From Pyrocephalus nanus (lineage: Eukaryota; Chordata; Aves; Passeriformes; Tyrannidae), in the NCBI GenBank assembly GCA_038380795.1, contig CM076275.1:8155001-8219000 (forward strand): a stretch of DNA of 64,000 nt, read 5' to 3'. Below, piece after piece: positions 62,701 to 64,000 of the stretch (position 1 is the stretch's first letter; every line of letters begins with the position of its first letter). The position numbers and the translations under genes were made by a program. Under the pieces are notes generated by a model, which worked only from the letters and a program-made list of their open reading frames with translations, was not told the DNA's origin and ran no database searches.

Positions 62701-63871
62701 GGAGAACACAAGGTGGAAATGGACCAAAAAAAGAGGGGGTTTGCATCTGAAAGTACATCTGCATTTAAAAAACAGAAGTCAAGGTAGCATCTCAGGTGCT
62801 CATGGATGTGGATGCTGCAGCAAGGCACTGGCAGAGCAAGGGGCTGCAGCCCAGTGCTGTTTCACCTTCCTGTTCCTGATCCCTGCTCAGCTATGAGTTA
62901 TTGTGTGGCTTTTGATGAGAGAGTGAGAAGAATTTCAACAATGTAGTCTGTAACATCACTACCTGATGGTTTTTTCATGTGACAGGATTTATCCTTTTAT
63001 ATTTTCTTAAACCACATGAAGAAAACCCATAAAACTCAACCTGAAGCAGACTATACGTTTTATTAGAGAGGTCTGTTGTGTTTTTGTTGCTGGGATGTCA
63101 AACTGGGAACGGCAAGAAACGTGCCTCAAGCAGGGTGGTGAGCAGGACGGAGAAGTGAAGCGAGAAGGTGTGTGTTTGTACTATGACAGCTTTAATGAGG
63201 AGCATATTGCTTGTGCTTATTGGCAGGAGAAATACCTCCAGCACTTCTTGGAGCTCTTAAATGCTGAACCCCCCTGGGATGTGTTGGTGGGTGCTGCTAA
63301 ACAGGCAGGATACTTCACAGCTGGGCACAGGGACTCCTGATTCCTGTGAAAACCTACTGTACCTTGACTTGGCTCAATTAGTCACAACACGGCAAAGCTC
63401 CTGGATCCTCTCCTTGGCAGAGGTTCCTGCTGGTGGTGCACATCCAGCCAGAGAGCAAACGGCACAGAATCTGCTCTCTGCTCTTGGACAGTGATACAGA
63501 AATGGCATTAAGCAGTCTTAGGGGTTTGTGTGTCGAAAGATTTTGGTGTTCTCGTGGTTGCTGCACAGCCCTGGGAAGCTGAGCGGGTTTGGGTGACTGT
63601 CTGCAGAGTTGATACTTGTGAGCGGGTTTTGGAGGCAGGCAAGGTCAGTGTGACCATCTGTCTCCTAGCGGGGGTGGCTGCTGTTGTGCTCCCTTTCTGC
63701 TCTGTAGTTTTGGGGCTAAGCAATGACAGTTTTGCTCATATAAATTAAACATTAGTATGTAAGGTTTTTTTCTGATTATGCCTGTCTTTGGTTTCAAATA
63801 CTTTATAGTGGAGTTTTTTCCTGAGAACATCTGAGAAGCAGGGAAGTTACTAAACTTGTACATACTGACTT

Positions 63872-63892
63872 CCCCCTCCCCCCCCCCTCCCC
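63872..63892. repeat. C-rich run
   Basis: Twenty-one bases of C interrupted by two T, in NSD1 intron 2; G-quadruplex-capable on the minus strand. Confidence 0.85.
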
Positions 63893-64000
63893 TTCATAAA
63901 AACCTTACTTTGCTGTTCTCATGACCTTTCAGTCAGGAAAATTTCACTGTCTCTTCTACTACTTTTTCTGGACGTTTCAACCTTTGAAATGAACAAAATG

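Larger units (their letters stand above)
48176..64000 (+). other. NSD1 intron 2, running off the right edge
   Basis: At least 15.8 kb. After a CpG-rich start (to about 48420) it becomes A+T-rich with several T runs, one CR1 fragment (59396-59757) and a C run (63872-63892). I looked for the next NSD1 exon (a VKVTKTIKNG-like segment) and for PWWP sequence and found neither. The short ORFs show no splice framing or recognisable homology. Confidence 0.7.

Noticed and set aside
63095..63340. 81-codon plus-strand ORF near the right edge, considered as an NSD1 exon
   Set aside because: No resemblance to NSD1 and no splice acceptor placement; treated as intron.

Overview
This window is vertebrate nuclear DNA, almost certainly from a bird. 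It holds four multi-exon genes with GT-AG introns, CpG-island promoters, many CR1 retrotransposon fragments of the avian/reptilian type, and one LTR of a kind I know from bird genomes (mainly songbirds and other Neoaves). Short introns and high G+C suggest a small, gene-dense chromosome. The gene order UIMC1 (-), ZNF346 (+), FGFR4 (+), NSD1 (+) matches human 5q35, so this is conserved vertebrate synteny. Species cannot be read from the sequence.

Region 1 (1-20.4 kb, minus strand): the 5' half of UIMC1 (RAP80), the ubiquitin-binding subunit that brings the BRCA1-A complex to DNA breaks. Four coding exons (506 residues) cover the SUMO-interacting motif, both UIMs and the Abraxas-interacting region. 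The C-terminal zinc-finger exons lie left of position 1. Its long introns hold old CR1 copies and an LTR split by a later CR1.

Region 2 (20.1-28.5 kb, plus strand): a CpG island that looks bidirectional, then the complete ZNF346 (JAZ) gene. It has seven coding exons, 283 residues and four C2H2 dsRNA-binding fingers. Region 3 (28.5-39.3 kb): an intergenic stretch, a CpG island, and the complete FGFR4 gene with 17 coding exons and 800 residues. Every expected element is readable: signal peptide, three Ig loops, acid box, TM helix, split tyrosine kinase and C-terminal PLC-gamma-type Tyr. The hinge Cys that marks human FGFR4 is Phe here.

Region 4 (39.3-64 kb): about 6.5 kb of G+C-rich intergenic DNA with a degenerate minisatellite, a CA-rich tract, an unassigned CpG island and an isolated TATA box. 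Then come the large NSD1 CpG island, the first NSD1 coding exon (209 residues with a 43-residue Glu/Asp tract), and about 15.8 kb of NSD1 intron running off the right edge.

The four genes share a location, not a pathway: DNA-damage ubiquitin signalling, dsRNA binding, FGF signalling and H3K36 methylation. I found no previously undescribed system. The best leads are the nested CR1-in-LTR insertion, the FGFR4 hinge substitution, the acidic expansion and overlapping uORF of NSD1, the BANP/YY1-type promoter motifs, and several candidate conserved non-coding elements. Exon coordinates come from splice-site reading and from family sequences recalled from memory; no alignment was run.
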